Shown: positions 45,701 to 56,163 of the stretch, piece by piece | Numbering within the stretch: the first letter of the stretch is position 1 | Layout: the number at the start of each line of letters is the position of its first letter | From: Zizania palustris | Taxonomy: Eukaryota; Streptophyta; Magnoliopsida; Poales; Poaceae | Direction of reading: 5' to 3' | Length of the DNA: 64,000 bases | Assembly (NCBI GenBank): GCA_019279435.1 | Contig: JAAALK010000284.1 | Coordinates: forward strand, 22,684,390-22,748,389 | Position numbers and translations under genes: made by a program | The notes under the pieces: generated by a model | Seen by the model: only the letters and a program-made list of their open reading frames with translations | Told to the model about the DNA's origin: nothing | Databases searched by the model: none

Positions 45701-47512
45701 GAAACGAGTGCCTTGTGGGTACAGTAGTACACCTCTGATCAGAGTTTAAATCTTTTCGAAAAGCCGAGCCCACGGTCAAGGGCGGGTTGTGTGACTTCTC
45801 GCAGTTAGATTACTTTTGTATGAATGATCATGTGATTCATGGCATGTAAGGACTGTTGAGCGAGGGTGTGCTGATTGTACCCCTCGAGTTAGAAGATGAT
45901 GCATGTACTCATGTTTAATTTTCTGTACTAATAAACTGATTACATTAATTGCTTTACAAATATGCTTTTCCGCAAAAGTAAGCCACTATCTTCCTTGTTA
46001 TTACCCTGCATTATAATTGGATTCGGTGGCTTGCTGAGTACGATTGTACTCACCCCCGTTGACTTACACCACCAGAGGTAGTCTACTACAAGGAGGGTAA
46101 CGGTCTAGAGTAGCGACTCAGTCAAGGCACGAGACTGGAAGGAGGCGTTTATCTAGCGGATTTGTTTTATTAGTTTCTCTTTTATTTAACTATTTTGTAA
46201 TAATATGGTCTACGAACCATGATTGATTGGCGTATTGTACGCAGTCGTGTGATGAACATCTTGTATTTATTGATTTTCTATGGAATTTCAATAAATTCTT
46301 GGTTTTATTAAATCGGGGCGTTACAGTAGGCTTCAGCGGGCCTACCGAAGGCCCCCTTCGGGCAAGCTTCGGAGATAGAATTTGATATAGATTCTGGTTG
46401 TTTTTATCCCTAAACTTGATTAAGTCGAATCTTATCAGATTAGAATTAGAGATAAGAAGACTGGCCCCTATAATTACAGGGGTGAGGCCGGTTCATCAGA
46501 CCCCCCATAACAAATCGATCACAAAGCCCTATCTTTGAACCGTACTTTACTTTCGTTACTTTTCCGTACACCTTCGTGGGTTTGCCGGGAAGCCCTCTGT
46601 CGGCCACGCCATAATAGTGGTAAGCCTTGTTGGTTCGCCTGTGAATCATCCGTTAATCTACGTAACATATTGCTATCACCTTGTTGGCTTGCTTGGGAAC
46701 CCTCCATTAATCTACGTAACAGATTGCTACCTTCGTTCTACATACTGCAACACTTAGTAATTCGGTCTCCAGGCCGAATTGGCACTTGATATTAATTTTG
46801 CTGCAGGTTTCACGTTCAGAGCCCCCTTTGCCGAAGGTTTCTAGAGCTAGGAAGCTGATTTTGGAGGCTGCCAGAGCACCCTTCGGTGAATCCCTGTTTC
46901 GACCGTCCATGCCGGATTCATCACGTTGTTGTCGGTCTGGTTAAGTCCCACGCGTTGGAGCCACTTCGCATCAGGGTTGCTTCACGTCGGGGTCACGCCA
47001 GAACGCTCCACATCAGACTTCGTCGTGCTGGAACTTTGCATCGGGCCTCGTCACGACCAGCACTCCACCCCGGACGTAGTTGCGCCAGCGCGCTGCATTG
47101 GTTTTTTGTCGTGTTAGAGACTTCGCGCCGAACTCTATCGTTCGGAGGCGATTTCGCGTCGAGATCTGTTCGGAGCCTGTCTTCGTCCAGATTGGTTCGA
47201 ACGTCGAAGACTCCCTTCGGCGCACCCTTCACACCAGACGCCGAAGGCCCCCCTTCGGTGACACTTCGCACGGTATACTCTATACCAATCAGGCTCTGTT
47301 CGGCCGATTGGTTTATTTTATCTATATATTTAGGCTAATTGGATTATTTCTGTGTAATCTGATTACTTGGCGACTTCACCCCCCTTGCCACTGTTAAGGG
47401 TAGACGGAACACGATGTCAGTGTTGTGTTATGCTTAGGCTTGTTCCTAAGTATCCACACGCTTTTGGATCATCGAACTGACCTAAGTGCGGGGGCACATT
47501 TTCGTGTCAACG
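42754..47512 (+). repeat. 3' LTR of element D, split by a solo LTR
   Basis: Starts TGTTGATAGC and ends TCAACG. Without the solo LTR and duplicated bases it is about 1.4 kb, against 1330 for the 5' LTR. The extra length includes ~60 bases near 47355-47415 absent from the 5' copy. Confidence 0.83.
42969..46325 (+). repeat. Solo LTR of 3.36 kb (TGTAACATCCC...CGTTACA)
   Basis: Termini TGTAACA and TGTTACA are perfect inverted heptamers apart from one base, and 5-bp duplications GCAGG (42964-42968) and GTAGG (46326-46330) differ at one site; the equivalent position in the 5' LTR of D reads GTAGG once. No internal gag or pol is present, so this is a solo LTR, probably of a long-LTR gypsy family (Tekay-like by its termini; not verified). 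The left third is GC-rich and the middle AT-rich. Frames such as 43691-44083 are chance openings. A small hairpin GAGTAC-GATT-GTACTC lies near 46037. Confidence 0.85.
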
Positions 47513-47517
47513 GTAGG

Positions 47518-48090
47518 GTCTACCTAAATGACTGAATTGCTAATTTGCATAATTATTGTTGCCCTAAATTTATTTGACAATATTGTCTGGCTTATGTTTT
47601 ATATAAAACCAAAAAATACATTCTTCTAATCTTCCAGTGCTTTATACAAGGCAATTTGCATGGATGTTTAGATTTATAAATTTATTTTACAATAGCAGCA
47701 AATTTATTTTACTTTGTTCATCTTCTATACCTGCAGCAAATATAAGTAGACATTGAGTTAGTGAGGATTATGAACGGATTGTGCGTTGGTTGGTGGCTGC
47801 AATTACTAAATTACATGTAGGTTTTGGTGATAATCATTGATTATATGTTCTTATATACTATAAAATATTGATATAATGGAAATATTTATGTTTTAAACTT
47901 ATAATATGATGATTTCAACCCGTTTGCGACACGAGTCTGTACTGAATCCGCACAAATCCAATATCCAAAATAATCCGCTCCATATCTATATACGTATGCT
48001 ATCCGCACCCACTCTGAATCGGGTCAAGAAAAATGGTATAGGATATGGTATGAACACTATCCATCCGAATCCGATCTATTTTCACCTCTA
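47518..48090. repeat. Right arm of the Ds-like element
   Basis: AT-rich, noncoding; the last ~190 bases are rich in ATCCG words (ATCCGC, ATCCGA, CATCCG) matching the subterminal words of the left arm. Confidence 0.72.
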
Positions 48091-48098
48091 GGAGCAAC

Positions 48099-49069
48099 TC
48101 CATACTAATCGTGAATTTATCTTCGGCTACCATACAGCACATGCGTTACTTTTCTTTACAATTATTGATCATGTTTTACAAAACCATGATCATTTTGTTC
48201 ATGTTTACCATACATATGATAGATCCATTCATACTAGTTTGTACGGATGCCATGATTTATATATTTCGAAAATTAATCTTGCAATCGCCTAATTTTTCCA
48301 ACAGTAGCTACATTCTAAGGAGAGAAGCAATCATCCATGGGCCAAGCGAGGTCCTATGAGAAAATAGATACGAATAGGCAACCATCCTCGTCCCTGTAAT
48401 ACCTAAGCCAATCGGTATTTTATTCCATTAGTCTCCTACGAAAAAAATAGTCTTATTCCCGTCAAGGAAAGAAGAGTGGGGCATATTCATATCCTGATCC
48501 GGGCACAAACAAGACAAAGAGCAGCAACGAGCAACCCATTGCATTCTCTGCATGGTATAGTCAAGGGGACATGCAACATGCAAGCTGACCCCCTCCACAT
48601 GTTGCTCTGGGCAGCAGATGTATGGAAATGGATCGAACTTTATCGCTGCCTCCGTCTCCTTTATTCATTTCTTCTCATCTCAGTTGAGCAAATAATAAGC
48701 ACACATCCCTGTTTTGGAGTAACTGGCTACCTAACTCACTGACCGGTGATAAATCTTTTTCACAAGTGATGTGGTAGCTAAGGCAAAAGTTTCTGTGTCA
48801 TATAAAAAAAGAGCAGATCGGATTGCTAGATGTGATGGCCGACATAAAACTTGGGGCAAGATCTGACAGATTTCGAGCCTTCTAGTTCTGATTTGCTTTG
48901 TAATTCGTCCTCTAACGATCTTGGCTTCACATTTGTTCGCAAGAAGTCGAGGCATGGGGCTGTTGCGTTGTTGACGAAGAATATTAAAAAGAAGATGGCG
49001 GCTGTGCGGTAAAAAATAGTGAAGAATTTTGAAAAAAGATATGTTTAAAAAGAAGGCCAAATCTTTGGG
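48099..49069. other. Unassigned sequence right of the nest
   Basis: No gene is convincing. A 27-base hairpin (TGATCATG and CATGATCA around an 11-base loop) lies at 48166-48192. In 48790-49070 the plus strand reads broken coding-like text (VRKKSRHGAVALLTKN in one phase) with stops, perhaps an old element or gene remnant; I cannot name it. Confidence 0.4.
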
Positions 49070-50007
49070 TGATAGGGGCAAAAGCCTGATCTTTCGATGA
49101 GATTGAGATAAATCGATTTGGTGGAGATCAAACTTGACGATCCGAATACAACGTGCATCGAACGTTGCGTCAATGCAATCGCTAGGCCAATCTCCTGGAG
49201 GTTATCGATCTTGCAGATGCTCGATCAACCTGATCACGAGGGTCTTAATCCCTGCCTAAAATCAAGAACAAGCAAGAACTAAAAGTGCAATCAAGATATT
49301 GCGAATTTATAACAAAGCTTTGATAGATGGGATTCTGCAAGTGCGTAGTACAGGAGGTCTAGACGACACTCGTACCTACGTCGAAGATAGCAAAAACAAC
49401 TAAATCTTATAGTAAACAAAATCCAAGTTCTATTGAGACCTAGGGGGTTTTATATAAGGGGAAAAGAAATGTAATTCGGTCAGCCTAAAAGGGTGGCCAA
49501 ATTGTACTCTAATTGGTCTCTAAATTGGGTTTTCCCCTTGAATAAGGACTCTAACAAATCTCTAACAGAATTTTGGACGAATTTATCTCCAATTAGGTTT
49601 CCCCCCTAACTAAGGACTCTAATAAAAATCTAGTTATTTATTTGGACGAAAATTACATGGGCCCGGCCCAACTTAAAGTGACGCAGCACCATATAATTAT
49701 GTGGACGAAATTAAGGACGAGAACTCAAATTTTGGATCCATCAATTGTATCTTCATCTCCAATCCTCTCACTCTTGCTGTCATCTCCATGGTTGATCTTG
49801 CTCCAATACTTGTCCCCCTCGTCCATGCTAGGTCCCTCCTTCCTAAATAGAACAAACACATCTGATTTAGGCAGCATCATATTCTCATGTATATTTGGAA
49901 AAGTTCCTAGGAACGAAAGTACCTGATACTTTATTTGTCGTGCACGAGCTCGTGTGATAAGTCCTTATAATTGTGTGATTGTATCTATATTAGGGATGTA
50001 CTCATCA
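49070..50007 (-). repeat. Old LTR with encoded polyprotein tail
   Basis: About 938 bases bounded by TGATAGGGG and CTCATCA. On the minus strand its first ~370 bases read the C-terminal end of a gypsy polyprotein (ITRARARQIKYQV, then NMMLPKSDVFVLF). It is a distant relative of the solo LTRs at 18529 and 21652. No clear target duplication remains (TTGGG against TCAGG), so the borders are approximate. Confidence 0.65.
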
Positions 50008-50219
50008 TCAGGTTTGTTTTTATAGAGGCCAACTAAACCATGCCAAAAATTTCGAAGATTTTTCATAAGGTTTGTATATTTGATTTATTAGTGTTTGTGT
50101 GGTGTTTGATGCCTAAGTTTATAGGCTTTCCAAAGTTTGGTGTGAAAAGATGTTTAGACAATATTTGTATTGTTGCTTGCTACCAAAATTTGACATAATT
50201 ATTTTGAGATGTAGACTAA

Positions 50220-50599
50220 GGGTTTGTTCGGGAATAGGGGCTAAACTTTAGTCCGCGGGCTAAAGTTTAACCTTAAAATAGACATAAATTTTAGCCTATT
50301 TTGTTTTTTGATATATAAGCTAAACTTTAGCAATAGTATAAAAAACTCATTTACCAATCCTTTCACATTTTCTTTCTTTTAGTATCTATATGTTTGAGGG
50401 TAAAGATGTTAACTAATACGAGACGACCATTTTTAACAATATTTAGCCCCTTTTAGCACCCCTTAGAGGGGCTAAAGAAAAGAAAATGGTTAAAGTTTAA
50501 CATTTAGGTTTTAACCCATTTGTTTAGCTCCACTAAAGCAAAAATAAGAACTGAAATGGGAGACTAAACTTTTAAATTTCTTTAAAACTAAACATGTCC
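50220..50599. mobile_element. Tourist-like MITE upstream of the MAKR gene
   Basis: About 380 bases with imperfect inverted ends (GGGTTTGTTCGG and, inward from the right, GGACATGTTTAG) and the CTAAACTTTAGTCC/AGTTTAGTC words typical of PIF/Harbinger MITEs in grasses. The target triplet is not cleanly conserved. It ends ~350 bases before the start codon of the next gene. Confidence 0.65.
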
Positions 50600-50948
50600 T
50601 TTATTCGAGCATGATTTACATGAAGTGCGAAAACTTTTCCCACGAAGAGAAGATGCATAGCGACGACATGCAGACTCTGGAACCGTCCGATCGCGATCAA
50701 GAAGCGATCGAACGGCTGGCGAGGCCGCCGTCACGTGTGTGACATCTCGGCGTCTCCTCGAGCTCGAGTTGGCTCGCCTTCCCTTTAAAGCGGTCAGACT
50801 CGTAAGGCCCGAAAAGTTTTCACCTTTTTCCCTCCCAGCTCCCACCTCCGCCATGCGGACTGCCCCCAACCTCCTCCCGATGACCCGATCCACTCCTCCT
50901 CCACCCGCGACGGCATGAGTCCGTAGCGTAGCAGAGGCCGCGAAAACC
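50600..50948 (+). promoter_or_regulatory. Proximal promoter and 5' UTR of the MAKR gene
   Basis: GC-rich stretch between the MITE and the ATG. A G-box CACGTG lies at 50732-50737, overlapping CGTGTG at 50734-50739, which fits the brassinosteroid response element CGTG[T/C]G bound by BZR1-type factors. A CTTTAAAG near 50783 is a weak TATA candidate. CT-rich runs near 50825-50880 may mark the 5' UTR. Confidence 0.5.
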
Positions 50949-52088
50949 ATGGGCCGGTCTAGAGGCAAGGATGGCGGCGTGGGTGGCGCGAGGTCATGCC
51001 CGTCGCCGGCGTCGTCCTCGGCGTCATCGTCGGAGTTCGAGTTCACGGTGACTCTGTCGCCGGCGTCAAAGCAGAGGTCGGCGGCTCAGCTGTGCCCGGC
51101 GGACGAGCTGTTCTACAAGGGCCAGCTCCTGCCGCTGCAGCTGTCGCCGCGCATCTCCATGGTGCGCACGCTGCTACTCTCGTCCGCGTCGACCTCCTCC
51201 GCCTCCGCCTCCGACTCCACATCCAACTCCTCCTCCCGCGACTCCAACGGCAGCACGTCATCGTCCTTCTCCGCTGACTGCGCCGCGCTGCTGCTTCCGG
51301 ACTCCGCTGCCTCTTCCTCCCGCCCCAGCTCCGCCACAGAAGACGACCGACACCTTAACCCGCCGCCACCGGGAGTCGCCTCAGTCGCCGGACTTCCCCC
51401 GGCCAAACGTACCGGCAAGCAGTATCTTTCGTCGTTCGCCACCCGCTTCTCCTCCGTCTTCCTCCACCGCGGCGGCGCCCCCGCCGCCAAGAAGCCGCCG
51501 TCCAAGTCCCTCGCCAAGGAGGTGATCAAGAAGTACGCCAAAAAGGTGAAGCCACTATACGAGAAACTGTCCCAGATCCCCAAGAACCAGAACAATAGCA
51601 ACAGCCAGCCACAACCGACGGTGCAGCAACAACAGCAACAGGGGTTGAAGAAGCCGTTCAGTTTCTCGATGCGTAAGAAGCGGGCCGACGATGACCACGC
51701 CGCCGCAGCGCCAGCGGCCGCGGCTACGGATGTGGGCGGCAAGTACGCGCACTCCAACTCGTTCTCCGGGAACCTCCGGTTCCCGCGACAGAAGCTGTGC
51801 GCAGCGAGCTGCCCGTCTTCAATGCGGTCTTCGCCGAGTCACTCCGGCCTGCTCTCCTTCGGCGGCGCCGGAGGCGTCGGCTTCCCCGACGTCCCCGCCG
51901 CCGCGGCGGCGGCGTTCATGACGAGCGGCATTAGCGCGGGACCCGTGTCGTTGTCGACGGCGTCGTCCATGGAGGAGCTCCAGAGCGCCATCGAGGGCGC
52001 CATCGCGCACTGCAAGAGCACAATGGGCAGCGCCGTGTCCATGTGCCCGCGCAAGGCGGCGGCGGCCGACGAGATCTGCGCGTTCTGA
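50949..52088 (+). CDS. BKI1/MAKR-family membrane-associated kinase regulator
   Basis: A single-exon gene of 379 codons; the first ATG sits in a good plant context (AACCATGG). Landmarks of the family in order: FEFTVTLSP (residues 30-38), ADELFYKGQLLPL (51-63) and SPRISMVRTL (66-75), a serine-rich acidic stretch (80-130), a Lys-rich hook KEVIKKYAKKVKPLYEKL (about 189-206), a glutamine run (about 225-232), FSFSMRKKR, and the C-terminal SMEELQSAIEGAIAHCKS (about 340-357). In Arabidopsis BKI1 the Lys/Arg region binds the plasma membrane and the C-terminal ~20 residues bind the BRI1 kinase domain; MAKR paralogues bind other receptor kinases. That this protein restrains a brassinosteroid-type receptor is an inference from those motifs; which paralogue it is cannot be told here. 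It is the only intact host gene in the window. Confidence 0.88.
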   Translation: MGRSRGKDGGVGGARSCPSPASSSASSSEFEFTVTLSPASKQRSAAQLCPADELFYKGQLLPLQLSPRISMVRTLLLSSASTSSASASDSTSNSSSRDSNGSTSSSFSADCAALLLPDSAASSSRPSSATEDDRHLNPPPPGVASVAGLPPAKRTGKQYLSSFATRFSSVFLHRGGAPAAKKPPSKSLAKEVIKKYAKKVKPLYEKLSQIPKNQNNSNSQPQPTVQQQQQQGLKKPFSFSMRKKRADDDHAAAAPAAAATDVGGKYAHSNSFSGNLRFPRQKLCAASCPSSMRSSPSHSGLLSFGGAGGVGFPDVPAAAAAAFMTSGISAGPVSLSTASSMEELQSAIEGAIAHCKSTMGSAVSMCPRKAAAADEICAF

Positions 52089-54672
52089 GCGCCAGCGCAC
52101 TTAGGCTGCGAGCGGGGAGCTAAGTAAGATGGTTTAATCGGTAGCTCTATGTGTTAATTTTATCCGTTTTCTTAATTAATCTCGTGTCCTGCTGGTAAAA
52201 CTTAAGTATGATGGTGCTGGTAAATAAGGGTAGTTCGAAGGGTTAAAATGATAGTTTGAGCCTTTGGAAATCTCAAATCTCCTTACCAGTTTTTGGAATT
52301 TGCATCGGCGCCCTTCAAATATTGCCTGTCATTGCACCAACCCCATCTAAAAATTAAGGACAAAATTTCAAGAAAGGTCATAAGATGAGGAGGCTAATAT
52401 CTACTAGCTTAATCCACTAGTCATCAAGTTATGAGGAAAAACTTTAGTTGGATATTCCAGTGCAAATATATTTGTTTTTGAGGGTCTATATGCATGGAAA
52501 CATTTGCTTGGTAGACAAAACAACAATTGGAACCTGCTTCCATGCCCTTTGAAAGATTATCTCTGGCTGTGTCTTGCATTTTCCAACTTGATTTTTGCCA
52601 ATTAGAATCCATAAAAGTAGATGGTGGTATTGGTGGATCTAGCTAGTGTCCCTCTACAGGTTTGCAGCACAACTTTATGAAGGAGGGTGTTGATGCAAAT
52701 TCCATTTCCTGGGAAACGGATCTGCAAAGTTCCTTAAGATAATTAGACTGGGTTTTGGACTCACTGGTGTGGCAGTCTGAGCTAGCTAGTGGTGTCGATT
52801 TTTTGTGTGATTTTGTCTCAACTCCCAAGACAAGTGTTTATTAAGCTAATTCTAATATAGTTTGGCTTTTGTACTTTCACATTACGACGGTACTGTATGA
52901 TCGTTGTCTCAAAATGATCCTATCATCTGCTCCCCAATCTTTGGTGCTTCACTAATAAAGGAATTATGATTGTTCAGTACGTATGTACTTATATTTTCGC
53001 TCATTTTGTATGACCTCCTTCCTGTCAATTATGCAAACTTCGGTCAACTGTGATTGTGTGTAAAGTATGTTTACATCTTGGTCCCTAGAACAACACACAT
53101 TGTAAAAACAATGCTAATTACCCATCCACCTGTCCTAAATCATTGCATGGGTTGAAGTGAAATGTTCATCTCCTTGCAAATCCTGGCAGGCCCGTTAGGT
53201 AGATTCCCCTGGAACTAATTAGATCAACTCCACTGCATCTGCATGACAACACCCACAAGGAGTTAGAAGTAGTGGTTGGAACGATTCCCCTGCTAGTTAG
53301 ATCTGGCTCAAGTAAATGCTGTTTCACACGATTGCACTTTGGAATGTACTTGTGCATTTGCTGATCAATGGAGTTAAATGTCCTTGTGGATCCTAGCTTA
53401 GATTAGACATGTTGACTGATGACTGTTTATCAGTATCTTCAAAATAAATTTGTATATAATCATCTATCTTTTCTCTTCCAATTTTATTATATTTGTTTGA
53501 TTCAGAAGAGCTTGTTTCTTACTGACATTGTTTCTCTCACTCACCATAATAAATCATTTGTCACGTCGGATTTTAACTGACATGTCAGTGTAATTAATGT
53601 TAAGAAATAATCACAGTTAGTAGGGTGAGACTGCCCAAAGCAAAGAAGAGTGGAATATGTGAATCTAGTCAGATTGAGACTGCTCTAAGCTGAGGTGGAT
53701 GGAATATGTGGGAATCATGCATTCAACAGCCACTAAGTTCCATAGTTTTCTCACCTGTGTAATAAGTTGCCCTCCTCTCATGACTGCATAAACAGGAGGA
53801 CACAAACACAAGGACAAGGCAAACTACTGTATGTCTGAACATGTTGAGAGCATTGTGCTAGTCAAGTTAGCTATGTGATTAGATACGACTGAACGTGATC
53901 AAGCTAGTTGATGCATCTGTAAGCTAGCTGGATCGGTCAGTGCATGCAGGCCATTATGGGTGTGATTAAGTCTGTTACAATGGAATTAATTGGGATTTGC
54001 GGATAAACAAATGGGGCTAACCCTGTTGCGGTGACTGAGCAGAGATTCCTTGCATAGGGTAGGGAGGGAGACGCAGCTGCCGAGGCTAGCTGCCACATGC
54101 AAGCTGGTGCCTGTGTACAATTAGTTAATGCATGCTCCTCTTTAGATGTGTGTGCGTTGGTGTTGACGTCTCGATAGTTAAATGGGAAGAACAGCTACCT
54201 GTTGAGAGCTAGCGATCACTGATCAGTCACTCAACATTCAATTGAAGCTAGTAGTGGTAGCTAGCTGCAAGCAAGCAGTCACAGTTTGCCTCTACCAGCA
54301 CAAGATTGTTCATTGTTTGTTTGACTTGGCGCTGCACGATATCTTCACAATTGTGAATTGTGACCGCCGTTGGATCATCTACGGCACGCTTTCGGCGTAA
54401 TTTAATTTATACGATTCTTTAACTCGTTTTTTTATAAACTTAGTAGCCATGATGGTGTTCAATTTGACGCTTAGGCTTTGTTTAGCACAGTTTTATATCT
54501 AGAATTTATTTAGCTGAGTTAATCTAATTTTAAGAAATCCTGAATCTAAAGATGGATTGGTGATATGTAGTTAAATATTTTAGCTTTTATTTTAGATTAA
54601 AAATAAATATTTAAACTATTTTATTATAATATAAAAACTATATAGATCCACATGATTTTTAAAGTTACAGCT
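52089..54672. other. 3' flank of the MAKR gene and intergenic DNA
   Basis: No coding gene is visible in 2.6 kb. The first few hundred bases should be the 3' UTR; no canonical AATAAA was seen close to the stop, though a plant signal can be weak. The sequence 54470-54672 is AT-rich and may be a degraded MITE. The rest is moderately AT-rich, low in repeats. Confidence 0.5.
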
Positions 54673-55005
54673 GTATTTGGGGTGTTTGGTTCTATGGACT
54701 AAAGTTTAGTCTTGTTTAAATATCAATTTGAAGAATTAAATATGAATTAATTATAAAAATAATTATAGAATCGGAGGATTATTCACGAGACGAATTTATT
54801 AAGTCTAATTAATCCATGATTAGTAAATGTTTACTGTAGCACCATATTATCAAATCATGGTGTAATTAGGCTCATTGGATTTGTCTTGGAATAATTCCCC
54901 GATTATGAATGAATTTTATAAATAGTCTACATTTAATACTTCAAAATAACATCTAAATATTTGATGTGATGGGATTAAACTTTCGGACTAAAACCAAACA
55001 AATAC
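54673..55005. mobile_element. Tourist (PIF/Harbinger)-like MITE
   Basis: About 330 bases with ends GTATTTGGGGTGTTTGGTTC and, inward from the right, GTATTTGTTTGGTTTTAGTC. The interior has the well-known TTACTGTAGCACC and CAATTAGGCTC-like words of this grass MITE group. A TTA follows the right end. Exact borders are uncertain by a few bases. Confidence 0.78.
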
Positions 55006-55008
55006 TTA

Positions 55009-56163
55009 GAGCATCTCCAAAAACCTCTTTATTTTTGACTCTCTAATTTACTTATTTAGCCAACTCTCCAAAAAGATTCCTCTCTATATCAACTATACAT
55101 TCCAACAGACTCTCTATTTTTAACTCTCTAAAAAAAATTACTCCTCACTTTTAAAAGCCCAAAGATTTGAAAAAATGATTTCTTTTTTAAATCCCAATTT
55201 CTAACCTTAGAAATCTCCAAATTATATTTTTTAAAAAATTAGAAAAAATTTAAAATATTTTTTCTCTTCTTTTCATTTTTATTTCTTTACATTTTCTTTT
55301 TTTCATATTTTCTCTCTTTTTCTTTCTTTCTTTGTTTTTTTCGCTGGACTTCTTCTTGCTGGACGATTTCTTCCCTGGCAGCCAGCCGAATTGGCTGGCC
55401 AAATTTGGCCAGTGGGTAGCTCAATTTGGCCAGCCAGATGGCTTAGCTATCCAATTGACCACTCTTTTTGAGTGTAGTTTTTTGTTTGGTTGGGCAAAAT
55501 TTGGCTTAGTGAGATGGATAGATATCTCCAAAAGACTCTCCAAACTACTCTCTAAGTTAAAGTTTGGCAAGTTAGAATAGAAAATAAATTCAAAAGACTC
55601 TCCAATTAAATGGCTAAGTCATTTGACCGGCAAAATTCCTCCTCTCGCTGGCCAAATTTGGCCTGCACACTCCCCTGTGCGCCCCTGCCTCCCTTCGCAC
55701 CAGCACAGGAAAACAAACAAAGAAAATAAAGAAAGTGGAGGAAAGAGAAAGAAAGGAGAAAAGAAAAAAAAGAAAAAAATTGTTTTTGCAAAAAAAATAA
55801 ATATGAAAATTTTATAATTGGGGATTTCAAAATTAAGTCAAATATTTAAAATATTTTGAGATTTAAAAAATTAGAATTTAAGACTTGAAAATAAATTAAA
55901 TCTTTCAAAAAGAAGAGAAAAATAATTTGAAATAATTTGAAAATTTTTAACTTCGGGATTTCGTAAGGTTAGAAATTGAGATTTCAAAAGAAATCAAATC
56001 TTTCAAAATATTTTGGAATTTTAAAAGTCAAGAGTAATTTTTTCAGAGAGTTGAAAATAGATAGTCTATTAGAGTGTATAGTAGATTTAGAGAGAAATCT
56101 TTTTGAAGAGTTGGCTAAATGAATAAATAGAGAGTCAAAAATATAAAGTATTTTGGAGATGTA
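55009..56163. mobile_element. Long-inverted-repeat (foldback) element
   Basis: 1155 bases. The left arm starts GAGCATCTCCAAAA and the right arm, read inward, TACATCTCCAAAATACTT; pairing continues for at least ~150 bases at roughly 80% identity (shared ATTTAGCCAACTCT and TTTTTGACTCTCTA) and, more loosely, to about 350 bases per arm. Flanking TTA triplets stand at 55006-55008 and 56164-56166. The middle has an inverted GCTGGCCAAATTTGGCC motif. No transposase. The superfamily is uncertain: TTA duplication suggests Harbinger, the long arms suggest a MULE. Confidence 0.75.

Larger units (their letters stand above)
13632..47512 (+). mobile_element. Tat-lineage Ty3/gypsy retrotransposon D, with nested insertions
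   Basis: Element D reads on the plus strand. Its 5' LTR starts TGTTGATAGC at 13632 and its 3' LTR ends TCAACG (TCAACA with a mutated last base) at 47512. Perfect 5-bp duplications GTAGG flank it (13627-13631, 47513-47517). Internal order is gag, protease, RT, RNase H, a second RNase H, integrase, which with the LIDGGA protease indicates the Tat lineage. All genes carry stops. It contains two solo LTRs of one family, element E within integrase, and another solo LTR in its 3' LTR. Confidence 0.85.
12900..48090. mobile_element. Ac/Ds-like non-autonomous hAT element, expanded by nested insertions
   Basis: The left terminus reads TAGGGTTGAAAACAGATCGG and the right terminus, read inward on the minus strand, TAGAGGTGAAAATAGATCGG; over 22 bases 19 agree. 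The ends resemble the maize Ac/Ds terminus. Flanking 8-bp duplications are TGAGCAAC (12892-12899) and GGAGCAAC (48091-48098), 7 of 8 identical. Without the insert, the element is 732 bases on the left plus 573 on the right. Both ends are rich in subterminal ATCCGA/TCGGAT copies, as expected for hAT transposase binding regions. No transposase is visible, so it is a Ds-type passenger. It is the outermost shell of the nest. Confidence 0.8.

Noticed and set aside
49070..49075. Clean target duplication for the old LTR at 49070-50007
   Set aside because: Flanks TTGGG and TCAGG agree at only three of five bases, so I did not use them as evidence.
54470..54672. A further MITE directly left of the Tourist-like MITE
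   Set aside because: The suggested ends (GCTTTGTTTAGCACAG and CCAAATACAGCTG inward) match too poorly and no duplication is visible.
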